Assembly: GCF_021155765.1 (NCBI RefSeq)
Contig: NC_060116.1
Location: 9,114,001-9,178,000, forward strand
Length of the DNA stretch: 64,000 nt
Direction of reading: 5' to 3'
Origin: Diprion similis
Lineage: Eukaryota; Arthropoda; Insecta; Hymenoptera; Diprionidae
In this document: one piece after another, positions 12,414-24,979 of the stretch
How positions within the stretch are numbered: position 1 is the first letter of the stretch
Layout: the number at the start of each line of letters is the position of its first letter
Made by a program: the position numbers and the translations under genes
The notes under the pieces: model-generated
Seen by the model: only the letters and a program-made list of their open reading frames with translations
Databases searched by the model: none
What the model was told of the DNA's origin: nothing

Positions 12414-15400
12414 CTGGGTAACAAATTCGTGTGATAACACATCACCTGCGTAACAACGCCGCGCGCATATTTGATGAAGATCGTGCATATCGAAACGATA
12501 TAAAAGTTGTTTGAAAATCATTAAGAAAGAAATTCTCCTCGTTGACTTTTTGGATTGAGAGATTATCAAGTGGATATATTGATCATAAAATCATATTAGT
12601 TTTCTCAACTATCGTATGATAATAATAGTAATTATTATTAATATACGTAATACCTATATTATTGTAATAATATTGAAAATCAAAACAGTTTTACACGCGA
12701 TTAATTACCTACAAATAATTGATAATTGATAATTGATTTTTTAACCTTAAATATAAATTCATTTTCACACACAGCTGACCAATTCGAAGTACCTATACGA
12801 ATTTACTAACATCTAAGCCAAGTAAAAAGTAATTCCGAAATTTAAACAAAAGTTGAAAAACAACACACATGGACGCAACAATTAATCACAGCCTTGAACG
12901 CTTCACCGATCAACATATGCATACCCTGATTACACCTGTGAAGTAATTGATTAATTTCACAACTAAGTATAAAACAAGCGCCGTTTTTTATATCGTCAGA
13001 CGCGAAATTTCTCGCCCTAAAGAGCTTTTTTCAATCACTTTGTACATTCATTTTTTCATTTTTTCCTTCCGGATGATCTGCCGGAAGCGTCCGATTATCA
13101 GATGCACCGAACTTCGTCTCTTTGTAAAAAAACTGAAGATCTTTTTGCTCCGCACAAGCGAAACAAAATTTGCAAAAGATAAAAAATATAATTTTCAACT
13201 TTTAACCACAAAACTTTTTCAACAAGTATTTTCACCGCACGTGACAAAAGACGGGCGTCGCATAACTATTTTAATGTATGGCCAAAGACTTTCTAAGACT
13301 TGGGTCTTCTGCTGATAGTATTATTATGAAAATTTGAAAACTCGCCTTTCAAGTGTTTACCTGTATATGTATCTAATTGTAAGCCTGCACGGATTATACG
13401 TTGTTCATTGTATGAGCGCAGCTATTCGAGTTGACAAAATTACCCATTCGTAAAAAAAAAACTTCGAGATTGACGTCACAATTTCTATTACATTAATTTA
13501 AATGAAAAATTTGTGAAACAAAAAATATGAATAAAATTTGTAATTTTCTTTCATTCGTTATTCTTTGCAAAAAAATATTTGAACTTGTGACTTTTCAACT
13601 TTATTTTGAAAGGGCGATAATTAATTAATTAATTTGTTGCTTTGATACGTGTTCTTCGTTTCGGAGATATTGAGCAATTATCTAAAATAGAAACTAAATA
13701 TTTTTTTACTAAATATTGTTGTTATACATATAATGATCAAACTATAAATCTTATGTCCGTGTGAAATTAACGCGAAACTATTACGTTGAAAGCGTTGAAT
13801 TATGAATTTTAAAAAAAGTTTAAATAAATCTGTTATAATAATGATAATAATGATAATAATGATAATAGTAATTCATCGAGAATACCGTTAACCTGCGATG
13901 TTGAGTACAAATAAAAGTGCTCGCGTAAAAAAGTTTATGTATCTCGAAAATTTTATCAACATTTGTACTGCGAACATTTTTCAACTATTTCACACCATGA
14001 TTTTCGACAAGCTAATCCATTCACAATATCATACAATGAAAGTCTACATGATCTCGATTGCCTTAATATTGGATTCAATTAAATTAATTTTCTGGCCTCC
14101 GTTCAACTCCGATATCAATTTCAAGTTGCGTACCTATTTATATCGTTACTATACCAGTTAGTAGATTTGAAGGAATAAAGCTGCGGCTAAAAATCTAGCT
14201 AAACTGAGCCCTAGTCAATTTACTAAAATTAGTTAACGTAGATTAAAAGTAAAATTGTACGACTGTAATCAAAATTGTATTAAATATTATAGATACGTAT
14301 AAAAAGTCATAGTTTGATCACTATACGGTGATTAAAGTCATCTTATAAAATGACTAAAATTTAGTTATGTACTTCGCACAGCAACTATTTGCTGTAACGT
14401 ACTGCCATCTCCATGTAAATACCATGTATTATATAGAAACGTACTGTTTACCTATAAATAATACTAGCAATATAACTGTATTAAAATTATAGGTGATCCT
14501 CCTCGGTATCTTAAATATTTCCCTATAGCTCAATGATTATCGTTGATAAAAAAATGTAATTCAGAGAGAGAGGAAGAAAAAAAACAACAACTGCGAAGCG
14601 TATTAATATATTATTGACTAATTAATATGATGCATTTGAGGCGAAAAAACACTTCATAAAACTGATTATGAATTTGATAAACACTGTCTAGGAAAGAAAA
14701 TTTTCGAATAAGTACATGAACTTCTACAACGACCAAGAAATGGACGTTTGAAACTCGCAGTAGGTGAAGTAAAGTACCAGTCAGACATATTTCCCGCCAT
14801 GTTTTCGTTTAAGTATTACCTGCGAACTAGACAGGATATGTATCATTGGTATCTAGGCACAGGAATTCGATCGAGTTCCTAAAAACGATCACCACGATGT
14901 TCCCGTTCAACGTGTATAGGTTATGAATTGTATTATAGACTATATATTTAGATGAGAATGATTTCTTGCAGATATTGTTTATTTTTTTTTTTTTCAGAGA
15001 CTTTGGCAATAAATTTTAAAGAGCAAAATAATTCTAGGGAAAAGCTATATGACAATGCTAGGAAAAACAAAACAAAGACAACAATTGTAGCAGTTGTAAA
15101 GATATCATACGTAGGGTGAGTATAAGTCATGCATGTAGAAGGAGAAAAAAAAATTAAATTAATGAAAAAAATGAATTTAGTCTGGGTATAAAGAACCGTA
15201 GAACAGTGGTATACGGAGATTAGAAGATCTGAAAATAAATCAACGTTATATAGGGTGGCATTGAAAATTTCCATTTTTTAGATACAAATTAGAATATTAG
15301 GGACAGAAGTCTATTCATAATAATAAAAATCAAGTGATAGCCGTATTAATAATTCAAGTATTATACGTATAAACTTTCATGATTTTTCCCTTCTAGTATA

Positions 15401-16190
15401 TTACTAAATATTAGTAAATATTTTAGATGTTTAAATTGAAAATGAATTTATGACTTTTTCGTGAAATGAGAAAGTCTCTATCTGTCTGTATAATGTGTTG
15501 AAGATTACTTTTATATTGTATATTTCAGTTCACGTTACCCCGATTTTATAAATACATGCAAACATTGTTTAAGAATTTTTAATCTCTTTAATTATATAGT
15601 AATTGAAATATCGGAATAGCTCAAGTACCTACTTTTATTATATTACATTGTTGGCAGTTTTCCACTGGTAGTGGCAATATCAATAAATGTTAATTACATC
15701 AAAGCGGACTTTCATTTGCATAAATCCCCACCGGAATTCACTCAATTGCTGTTTACATCTCGAACTTATTCTTATTCTGCAATCTCTTTGAAGATTACAA
15801 TTAACGTCACAACGTTTGCCGTCTTACTACGAATCGTAGCTCAAGTCGTTCACCAACCAATGTTTAGAAGAACATTGCTTTGCAGAATTTGAAAATTTGT
15901 GCAATTATCACGTTTTTCGTATTTCAGTTGTTTTTTAACGCAAGGAATTTGAATTTAGCGATAACGACTATCGATAATAGTAATTTCAGTCAGTATCAGG
16001 TGTCTGGAGATTTCTACTATACCGATCGAGATGAAAAACTGTAACGTCCGTCGCAGTAGCGCTAGAATCGGTGGTAAAGGTTGAAAATTATATGGATTAA
16101 AACAAGTGAAATGCGCTGATCCAATATTGCCCCGATAAACTTTATAATTATTTACGATAAACCATATCCAGTCAACTTTAGTGCAATAAA
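12414..16190. other. AT-rich intergenic DNA upstream of EIF2B2
   Basis: No exon with supporting splice sites or family match was seen on either strand. The DNA is very AT-rich, with many homopolymer A/T runs and one ATAATG microsatellite near 13.85 kb. The EIF2B2 promoter and 5' UTR must lie in the last few hundred bases, but no clear TATA box is visible. Confidence 0.6.
13835..13868 (+). repeat. (ATAATG)n microsatellite
   Basis: About five tandem ATAATG units. Confidence 0.8.
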
Positions 16191-17740
16191 ATGGTGGCTG
16201 ATGTGCCTAAAAATATTGATCCTAGCGCGTTAGCCTTGATAAGGGATATTAATTACGGGTATAATAAGTATTCCCAAACATAACCTTCAATTCACCGTAC
16301 TAGAACCATTTGGTATTGAGGTGTTACACAAATGCAAAACTTGAACACACTGGTAATCTGTTTCAGGAGAATTAACGGTAGTTACGACATCGTAGTATCA
16401 ACTGTATCGCTATTAAAGAAAATCATCAGCAATTCAGAATGGAATACCGCGGAGTAAGAATAAACTTTGATAATTTCAGTCTAACTATTGTCTTCAATAT
16501 TTGTACACGCTCACATTTTAATTTTTATGTTTATTATCAACTTGCACAGAGAACTAATGAAACTAATAAAAGAAAATGGGAAAGTTCTGATCGATTCCGT
16601 GCCGATAGAATCGTCGATAGGTAGCATGGTTCGTAGAATATTGAAAATCATCAGAGAAGAGTACATATCGGAGTTGAAGAATAAAACGGAGGAGACGGAC
16701 GCTCAGGAATCCCTTCATAAGATTCTTACCGCAGGAGGAGATCAGGAAAATGACTATTCTCATTCCGTTCCCTCCCTGAAGTCCGCACTCATCGAACACA
16801 TCACCGAGTTTCAAGTGGAACTGGAAACTTGGTCTGTATTTTATACCCACGGCTCATTTGTTCCTTTATTAAATAGAATATGCACTTTATTCCAGTTTTG
16901 TTTCAGCTCTGAAAACATTACCGAACAAGCGTCGGAACACATCCACTCCAATGAAATTATCATGACACTGGGAAGATCGAGAATGGTTGAGGATTTTTTA
17001 AAACAAGCATCTGCCACAAGAACTTTCGAAGTCATCGTAGCCGAAGGTGCACCATTTCTTAATGTTTGTATATTAATTTTATTTTTTATCTCTACATTAT
17101 GAAATAATATTCATCAAGTCTTTGGCTGTACGAACTCATTCAGAGCTTATATTTGAACAGTTTTATAGCTTTAGACGTGTTAATTTATTATCATTACACA
17201 GGGGCACGAAATGGCTGTAAATTTAGCCAAGGCAAAGATCAAGACGACTTTGATATCTGACGTGGCCATATTCGCCATGATGTCTAGGGTGAATAAAGTG
17301 ATAATTGGAACTCACACTGTCATGGCCAATGGAGGGCTCAGATCCATCACAGGATCTCACACAGTTGCGCTGGCAGCCAAGCATTATTCCGTGCCAGTTA
17401 CAGTCTTGCTACCGTTGTACAAACTGTCGCCTTTGTATCTTTGCTCGTACGAACAAGACGCTTTCAACAAACACGTCTCGCCGACGCAAGGTGTTATAGA
17501 CGGCATCAATTCTCCATTAATGGAAAAAATTCAAGCCTACAATCCTGTCTTCGATTATGTTCCACCGGAACTTGTTACTTTGTTTGTTACCAATACGTGA
17601 GTCATCGCTTTACACACGGCCTTCGATGCGTGGACAATCGTTTTACCATTCTGTTTTTTCTTTGCAGTGGAGGAAATGCACCGTCCTACATCTACAGATT
17701 GCTAAGCGAGTTGTACCATCCTGATGACTACGAATTATAG
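16191..17740 (+). CDS. EIF2B2: Translation initiation factor eIF2B subunit beta, 6 exons
   Basis: eIF2B is the guanine-nucleotide exchange factor that recycles eIF2-GDP and is the target of the integrated stress response. Beta is one of its regulatory subunits. Exons are 16191-16258, 16367-16453, 16550-16831, 16907-17063, 17202-17596 and 17668-17740. Phases close to 353 residues (human 351). Diagnostic blocks include VRRILKIIREEY, EHIHSNEIIMTLG, VIVAEGAPF, GHEMAVNLAKAKI, MSRVNKVIIGTHT, LAAKHYSVPV, FDYVPPELVTLF and GGNAPSYIYRLLSELYHPDD, the eIF2B alpha/beta/delta Rossmann-like core. The ATG at 16191 is the first after an in-frame TAG at 16179-16181. The donor of exon 3 is TTG|GTCTGT, slightly off consensus but required by phase and homology. 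The gene is tail to tail with TM2D2. Confidence 0.97.
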
Positions 17741-17807
17741 TGCATTGATCGTAAAAATATGATAATGAAAGTGTAACTAATTTGGTTAAACCAAGTATGA
17801 TAATTCG

Positions 17808-17837
17808 AATAAAAACTTTACTATATTTATTAATAAA
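17808..17837 (+). terminator. EIF2B2 polyadenylation signals
   Basis: Two AATAAA hexamers, at 17808-17813 and 17832-17837, lie 68 and 92 bp after the EIF2B2 stop and are the likely 3' end signals. Confidence 0.7.
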
Positions 17838-17894
17838 GTGTCAATTATTTTGTGGCCATTTTTCTATCTGGTCAAACAAATGAAAAAAAAAAGT

Positions 17895-17985
17895 ACCGCG
17901 TTGGCCCGAATATAAGTCGACCCTCAATTTTTTACCTGTGATTCGGGACTTTTTTTTTTTTATCCGAATATAAGCCGATTTTTAA
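17895..17985. repeat. Possible DNA-transposon remnant with paired CGAATATAAG motifs
   Basis: Two copies of CCGAATATAAG(T/C)CGA occur at about 17906-17920 and 17964-17978, separated by a T-rich spacer. The motif resembles the ends of short non-autonomous DNA transposons that I have seen in several animal genomes. I cannot define terminal repeats or a target duplication. The rest of 17838-18856 contains no gene. Confidence 0.35.
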
Positions 17986-18765
17986 AATATATTAGCTTTT
18001 GCCTGATTTTACGTCAATAGAGTAATTTTTCTGTGATATACCGTATTTTAACGTAGCTCTGCAATTGTTGGTGTTTTCGGTTTCCCGCACAACTATTAGT
18101 TTAAAGTTCGCATCATAACTATGACGAACGTGTTTTTGTTCACTTTATTTGACTGTGAACCCCTACAATCCACTGTATTTGCACTCCGAACATTCATTTT
18201 CTCAATTATTGCACGCACGAAACATGTAAGAAAGAATTTGTTTATTCCAACTTCAGACTGATGCTTCGAAAACATTAGAGTTCAAATTTTCGATTTTCGA
18301 GATTAAGCGCGCACGCGCAGTACGCGAATATTGCATTGCAAGAGTATTACAATTATCGGTCGATAAAAAAACTTCCAGTTGATAATGCAAATCCCCTAAA
18401 AAGTCCCAAATACATACAAGTCGAGTTGGATTTTTAAGGGTAAGGTCGCTTACTCTACAACACTGTATGTGCGAAAAGATCAAAAGAAGGGAATGAAATT
18501 CGGATGTCAAAATTAGACAAGATCCGCGTGATACCGGAAACCGTTTGCAGTAGATTTGTATATCACAATCTCACGGTAATTGAGATTCTCACATTTAGAT
18601 TATTTAATGTTGTAACAATATTCTGTATATCCAATAAAATTTGATACAACATGGAATGTGTTTCTACAACCAGATTCCATAGTTCAAACACAGGTAAAAA
18701 TCAATAGTTTTTTTCAGCGTAGATACAACTATATACTATTTGAGTTCTAAGACGAAATGTATTTA

Positions 18766-18799
18766 TACACACACACACACATACATATATATATATATG
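18766..18799 (+). repeat. (AC)n(AT)n microsatellite
   Basis: An AC run leads into an AT run just downstream of the TM2D2 stop codon (in that gene's sense). Confidence 0.8.
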
Positions 18800-18856
18800 T
18801 GCAGAGTTAGTCAATACTTGGTAGTTATTCACAAAATTTCTGCTTATTAACTATCA

Positions 18857-19628
18857 TCAGACATAAGGATTCCAATTGCTACCGTCTTCGGGCTGCAGAG
18901 AATTGGTCACCAATAAAATAATATCAACAATCCACCAAACACCAACGCCGCCCAAAGTCAAAAGCTTACCGACAGCAGTTCCTGTTTGTCCTAAGCAAAA
19001 TCTATCCACACCAACAAAGCCTAACAGAATGCTATAGAGCAGCGTGGTGGTGAAATAATGTCCGCTATATTTAATACACGGTACCCCACTTCGAAAAAAT
19101 TTCCTTTCTCCATAACACTCGATCTCTGGCAAAACCTCGCAAGATACTTTGGTCCGTTCCACATCCTCGTAACGAGAACCACCGAACTTGAATGCAACAA
19201 TAAAACACACTGTTTTCACCTTACGATTCGAATCCTGAAAAAACATACATCGTTCGATCAATATTATATACCTTTACACATCCGTGCCCAAGCTCTTCCT
19301 TGGCAGTTTTGTTCCCCTTGTGATCAATGGGTTCGGCACACTCAATGAATTCCTTGGGCCTGAATAACACAGAAAAAAGAAAACACTGCGTTACAATGCC
19401 CTTCGGTTTGACGTCATGTCAGTATTTGTGATGATTCGATACTCACAAAAAATTGCACCATACCAAGGGCCCGTTGAATCTGTAATCGCTCGTTGCAGTT
19501 TTGTTCGCTTCGGAAACGGCCGAGCACTTGACAAAGCTCGAGGAAAGGCAGGTCAAAATGACAATCTGAAAAGTTAACCTCATCTTGCAGCAACGGACAT
19601 ATTTCACGCCGATCGACTGACAAGCCAA
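18857..19628 (-). CDS. TM2D2: TM2 domain-containing protein 2, 3 exons
   Basis: TM2D2 (Drosophila biscotti) is a conserved two-pass membrane protein linked to Notch-related maternal function in flies. Exons on minus are 19628-19447, 19359-19272 and 19186-18857, giving 199 residues. The N-terminal segment holds a hydrophobic signal peptide ([16 protein letters not shown]). A second in-frame ATG at 19583 would begin exactly at that signal and give 184 residues, so either start is possible. The cysteine-rich part reads [17 protein letters not shown], and [16 protein letters not shown] leads to [16 protein letters not shown]. The TM2 domain then has two helices flanking the hallmark DRF motif (residues 151-153), with [13 protein letters not shown] after it. 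The C-terminus DGSNWNPYV parallels DGSNW in the human protein. The gene is head to head with SUFU. Confidence 0.95.
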
Positions 19629-20110
19629 TAGTAGTTTTCAAAATCCGGAATTAAAGATATCGCAGTAATTTCCCCTCGTCGAAGGAAAGCCCACATCAAT
19701 AGATCAAATTCCGCTGGAATACTGATTGACGAAAGATCTCGGCTCACACATTACACCGTCTCGCAGCCAACTTCAGACCGCAGCGCCCTCTTCTCATTCA
19801 TCTCGTAAGTGGCAACCAATAAGATTTCAGATCCAGGGGAAAGAAACGATCGAGGAGCGAATGACGAGCCGGAACAACCGGAAATGAGAATGACGCACGC
19901 TCAACTGTCTCACGCACGTTCCCCAAATGCTTTGTGTTGTCATTTTCATTAGTGCGTGAGCAGTTCCAGCGTGAAAAGCAGTGCAGTGTTAAAGAAGAGT
20001 TGGCCTGCACGACGTCGGTGCTTTGGCGAGCCTTTTGTTCGCGTTTTTGCAGTTATTAGCCCGAATTCCCTTTCCGATTCGCGTCGTGAGACGAAGGCGG
20101 TGGTTTTTAC
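19629..20110. promoter_or_regulatory. Shared divergent promoter region of TM2D2 and SUFU
   Basis: Only 482 bp separate the TM2D2 and SUFU start codons, which point away from each other, so both 5' UTRs and both promoters lie here. A CCAAT box is at about 19816-19820 (ACCAATAAG). An AGCGCCCTCT word at 19782-19791 resembles the core of the CTCF binding site. There is no clear TATA box. This fits a housekeeping-type bidirectional promoter, which is an inference from layout. Confidence 0.6.
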
Positions 20111-23100
20111 ATGTTTGCGAATATGAGGGAAAGGGAGGATTTTTTGAGGGGCCTACCTTCGGGTCAGCCGAGCCAAGGACCCTCGCCTGGGGCCCCAGGA
20201 CTTGACGCTTTGCACAATCTTTGCAGGGAGATTTATCCTGAGCAGAGTAACCCGCTAACCGTTACGGCGATCGTCAAATACTGGTGAGATATAAGAACGT
20301 GTGTGACGAGCGGTTATCCCGGGGTGGATAACCTCGTTAAAATTTAACCAGCCTTCTCTTGCCGACACAATGTGTCAACTGCCCGTTTCGTTGTTTACGC
20401 TACGATGTAAACACTTGTTGCCCGATCCTCTCGGTCTCCGTTTCATCGATCGTCTAAACTCTCCTATCATCCTATTTCCACTCTAACCATTCCAACCACC
20501 CGCTAAAATTCTATAGAAATCCGATCGTATTTTTTTTTTCTGCTTTTCAAATCGATTTATGATAGTATAAACATATTTTTCATCTTATAATACAATAATT
20601 AACACCTTTTTATCACCCTACTTCTCTATCTGGATCGTCGATTCTGTGATCAGTATTTTCCTCACGCGTCTTTGATAAAAATGATTGACCACCCAAGACA
20701 CAGTTATGGAATGCTAATTGTAAGTATCAATGGCGCCGTCAAAATGCTGCTGTGAATTTAAATTGCAGAGTGTATTCGCCCGGCACTATACACCTTTCTT
20801 TTTCAATTGCACAGGATCCATGAGAAGAAGAGAATGCTGCTCAAAGTCCGACTTTATATTTAGCCACCCTTTTGCCCCGCGTCACCGTGCCAGTAAAATA
20901 ACTCAGTTTTGTATTTGTGCTTAGGTTGGGTGGGCCAGATCCACTAGACTACATTAGCATGTACGAGAACCCTGGATACCCTGAGCTTGGGGTACCACCC
21001 CACTGGCACTACGTTAGGTGAGGAAAAATAACAATCGGCCGTATTTTCATTGACTATTTTTGAATCCCAACTTACGCCGTACTACTCAGCGGCAGAACAC
21101 TCCCCAAACGAATGCGAAGCTATCGTTTTTTTAACGATCATCTAGTGGTATAACGGTAACTAATCTTTGACTAAAAGGCTCTTTTACTCCTGAACGACAG
21201 TTATTTCCTTTGTGCAACCGTAAAGAGCAACACCTTAGAAGATACAAGATTACTATTATTAACTTAACACAGTGTGTAACAGTCCTGGAAATATCATTGG
21301 GTTATATATCTATTTTAGAAGTTTATCAAATTTTTGTCTGATTTTTATATTTTGCATATTGTTGCTTGTGATCATTTTTTAATCTTGTGTTTTTCACTAT
21401 CTAAATTTATTTAATTATTTATTTATTTGACGGGACAAGTCTAATATTCAAAGCTATAATATCGAATAGTTAAGAATTCACATGGGTACATTATTCATGA
21501 TTAAGTAAACAGTTGGAAGACACTTTAGTCTTGCCCAAACTTTTGAACGCAAAAATATAGAGCTAGCAAATTCAAGTCAAGAAATATTAAAAAATTCGGC
21601 TGTAAAAGAATAATCATGCGAAGTAACAGACGTAGGCTTACCTAGTCTACAAGCAGCATACCTAAGGAAGATACGATTCACTTTTTCTAGACTAATAATT
21701 TGGTATTTCAAGTATGGATTCCTTATAACAATACACTATAAAATGTTTATTTTTTCTGCTGTTTTGCCAGAGTTAATCAACTTGACGATTCAGAACGCAA
21801 ATTATTTTTCAAAAAATACAAAAACATGTTTAATAAAAAATGAGCGTAAAACAAATTTTTTTATAAGCTATACTTCAAATTTAATAAATTCAACTGAATA
21901 TAGAAGATACATTGTTTACTCAATGAAACTCTTGTTTACAATATTATTGCATGTCTTGCACATTCGCTTAGCAAAAAAATGATTTGAATGGAAATGATGC
22001 TTTATTTTGACCGACCACCCATGTTGCAGGAGAAATGCAAAATAGTATTGAGTTGTTCAAGTTCATTGTACCCGCATAGTGAACTGCCTAAAAATAAAAT
22101 GAACATCACCTTTGTACTACAAGAGAAAATTTTTTCTCAGAAATTGTTACGCACCTCTTTCATTCTTAAAAACTCGAAACTTTTTCTCAATATGTAAGTA
22201 GAGGAAGGAAAAGGGGAAGAGAAACGCAGAGAAGAGTAAGAAGAAGGAATAAAAAAAACGGGATGTAGGGCATTTATCAGTGTCACTGCAGCACAGGCAG
22301 TCAGAAGTGTGCCTTGAGGCAGTACATAAGCCCAGCAGCTGTTGTAATAGTTTTGTTCTATATATAGATAGCATGTAAGGGGATATGGTGTGCATGTTCA
22401 GGGTGCAACGGTGTAAATATAAGCATAGGGTGCCCCTCTGTCTGTTCTAAATATATTTTGCCATTGACTGCTTTTTTGAGATTCTTTCTCAAGAATTTCC
22501 TCACTAGCGTCTACGAAGGTGAACTCTTTCTGCACACAAGATGACCAGGGAATAATTGCATTTTATTTATCATTACCGAACTAGCCTGGGCTTGTCCGAT
22601 TTGCACGGCGATGGACGATTGCATCCAAAAAGCGGGCCAGGTTGCCCAAGCGGATTTGGATTTGAGCTGACATTCAGGCTGGTTAGGAAAAGAGGAGAAA
22701 CCACGCCGCCGACATGGCCTGCAAACGTGATGCAGCAGCTAGCCAAGTACGTGTTTAATTCCGGAAATATGCTACTGCCTGGTGACCACGTGTCGTGGCA
22801 CGCCCCTCTCGACAATGCCAATGGAAAAATAACGCAGATACTCATGGGGCGAGATCCGCAGTTACCAACTTCGGCGTCGACACCTCACGGAGAGGTGCGT
22901 ATTATGACGTTGTAAATATCCCGAGTGTCTTAATATGTATAAAGTTTATCGACGCAGGTTACTTTCGTACAAATAGTCGGTGTTACTTCGGAAGAACTGC
23001 AGGCGGCGCAACATTGGAACGGATTAGGTGTCGTAAACCTTCTTAAAACAACCAGGAGTTATGGACCTTGGCTAGTGACTGATATGGCAAGGACATATTC

Positions 23101-24029
23101 AGTTATGGAGGAAGATCCCTCTCTCGCTGAGAGAATACAGTGCGGCATAGAGAGAGAGGGATCGAATCTAAGCGGAGTATCCGCAAAGTGCTGGTGAGAA
23201 TCTAGTGGCACTTATTCTTACTGTTATTGTTTTTCTCCGACGAATCAACAGTCAGCTGTGAGTGAGATTCTTTTTTTTAGGTGGGTACAAATGGCCAGTG
23301 AGAGAAGCACTGAAAAATATCGAGAGCCCCGGAATGACTCCGAAGACGACGACGACGACGACGGTGAAGACGTCAAGCCAACAATAAAAACCGAACGATT
23401 GTCACCCTGTGAAAACAGTGGAAATTTCGACGAGGAAAATGGCGTAAGGACTTTACCAGGAATACATTTAACTTTCAACTTGGAGGCTGGTGGTCTCTTG
23501 CCCCTGGCGATAAAGTAAGTCATTGTAAAACTGTTTGAATATTTGATCGATCAGGGAACACGTGAAAAAAAGTAACCATTATTATTATCATGACCCGTTA
23601 TTCTTTAGGGGTCGCGTAATGCACGGTAGGCATTTCACATTCAAATCTATATTGTCTCATGCTGCGGTCACAATAGTTGCTCCTTCGGTGACTGGCACTT
23701 TGGTGACTGAAGAAAAGCCATACGTAGTACAAGGGCCTTGGTTGCAAGTCCTGCTTTCTGAAGATCTGGCCGAAAAAATGGCACAGGAATTTCAGATTTT
23801 GAATTCACCTGAACAAGTGAGTACGAGCATATACGATATACATTGTATAGACACATTTGTTTGGGTATGATAAAAATCCAATTATCATTGGATTTGTTAG
23901 TCAAGATCCTAAGCCACGAGTACGATGTCTAATCTACTGATTGTTTCTTTCTTTTTTCACAAGCTTGAACTTCCAAAAACGTTCTCCTGGCCAGAGTATA
24001 AGTTGGCCGTCACTATTGTGAATGATTGA
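20111..24029 (+). CDS. SUFU: Suppressor of fused (Hedgehog pathway), 7 exons
   Basis: SUFU binds Gli/Ci transcription factors and holds them inactive in the cytoplasm when Hedgehog is off. Exons are 20111-20283, 20925-21017, 22585-22894, 22958-23193, 23281-23514, 23609-23816 and 23964-24029. Phases close to 439 residues (human 484, fly 468). Matches include NPLTVTAIVKYWLGGPDPLD, HWHYVS, SGFGFELTFRLVRKRGE, PPTWPANVMQQLAKYVF, DHVSWHAPLDN, EGSNLSGVSAKCW, GRVMHGRHFTFKS and GPWLQVLLSEDLAEKM. An in-frame TGA at 20087-20089 precedes the ATG at 20111. The loop between the two lobes is shorter than in human and carries six aspartates (residues 293-298). Intron 2 (21018-22584, 1.6 kb) holds only AT-rich DNA and no recognisable nested gene. 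Intron 1 (20284-20924) is also empty. Confidence 0.97.
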
Positions 24030-24979
24030 TCGAGTCGGAAGAATTTTCTAATATAATTTAATGGTATAGCGAATATCCATCATCTAATTATATCATACTG
24101 TTATTATTTATGAAACGTAATCGAGTATCGCGTTTTCCCAAGTATGATAAGTACATAATTGTTTCATTATACCGTTTATCCAAGTATTATCTCTTTATTA
24201 TTAGTTCGTGCAAATTTATTTATTTTTTACGTAACGAATACGCATCTAGAAATTTATCCATTTACAATAGCACCTAATTTATAAATAAAGATAGTAAAAG
24301 AATAATTATTGCTATCGTCGTATAGGTATGTTTAAAAAAAAATGAGCGTGTTACATATCAAAACCAATTGGAAAAGACTAGGTTGTACCAGCGCAAGGAA
24401 CCTGTAAATACTTTTTCGGAACAGCCGGCCCGTTTTATTGTATTTTTTCATATCGCTAGTTGACGTATATTATCATTTTTCTAGCGAACAGTATGAACGA
24501 AATTAATCGTAATTATTAACAAATAAAAACGCTATTGATGCGATTCGTCTCTCAACACACGCCTACAATGTGTAAATATAGGGATTTGATTTTTTTTAAT
24601 GAAGTGGTTATTGTTATCTCGTATCTTTATACCATTTTATACTTGTTGTACAATATATTTATATACAAATAAAATATAGTTTTCGTCTGATTTTCTAACG
24701 TCCTGGCTCAAGTCTATACGTATATCGATACTTCTAAGGGACCCCGTGAAAAACGTTTTTTCATTTATAAATTTCGAATTAAGAAATTATATTAGACTTG
24801 AAAGGTAAAAATGGTGAAAAGGAAAAGTCCTAATTTCCTTGCTTATTGTTAGGTGCGTCAAGAGGATTGAAAATGAAAGAACATGCTCATAATATTGTTT
24901 TAAATCTGAATATACTTGTGAATTGATTTCTACTTCACGTCTAGGCGTTACAGGCTAGAAGCTAATTATTCAGACAGTC
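24030..24979. other. SUFU 3' UTR and intergenic DNA
   Basis: AT-rich with several polyadenylation-like hexamers. No exon is seen on either strand before the minus-strand terminal exon at 24980. Confidence 0.6.
24284..24289 (+). terminator. Candidate SUFU polyadenylation signal
   Basis: AATAAA lies 255 bp after the SUFU stop. Further AATAAA copies occur near 24523 and 24668, so the 3' end may be heterogeneous. Confidence 0.45.

Noticed and set aside
12947-13315. 122-codon plus ORF
   Set aside because: AT-rich, Lys/Phe/Ile-heavy composition expected of random AT-rich DNA. No motif.
21140-21180. tRNA-like AGTGGTATAACGGTAACTAA
   Set aside because: There is no matching T-arm, acceptor stem or B box downstream, so it is not a tRNA gene.
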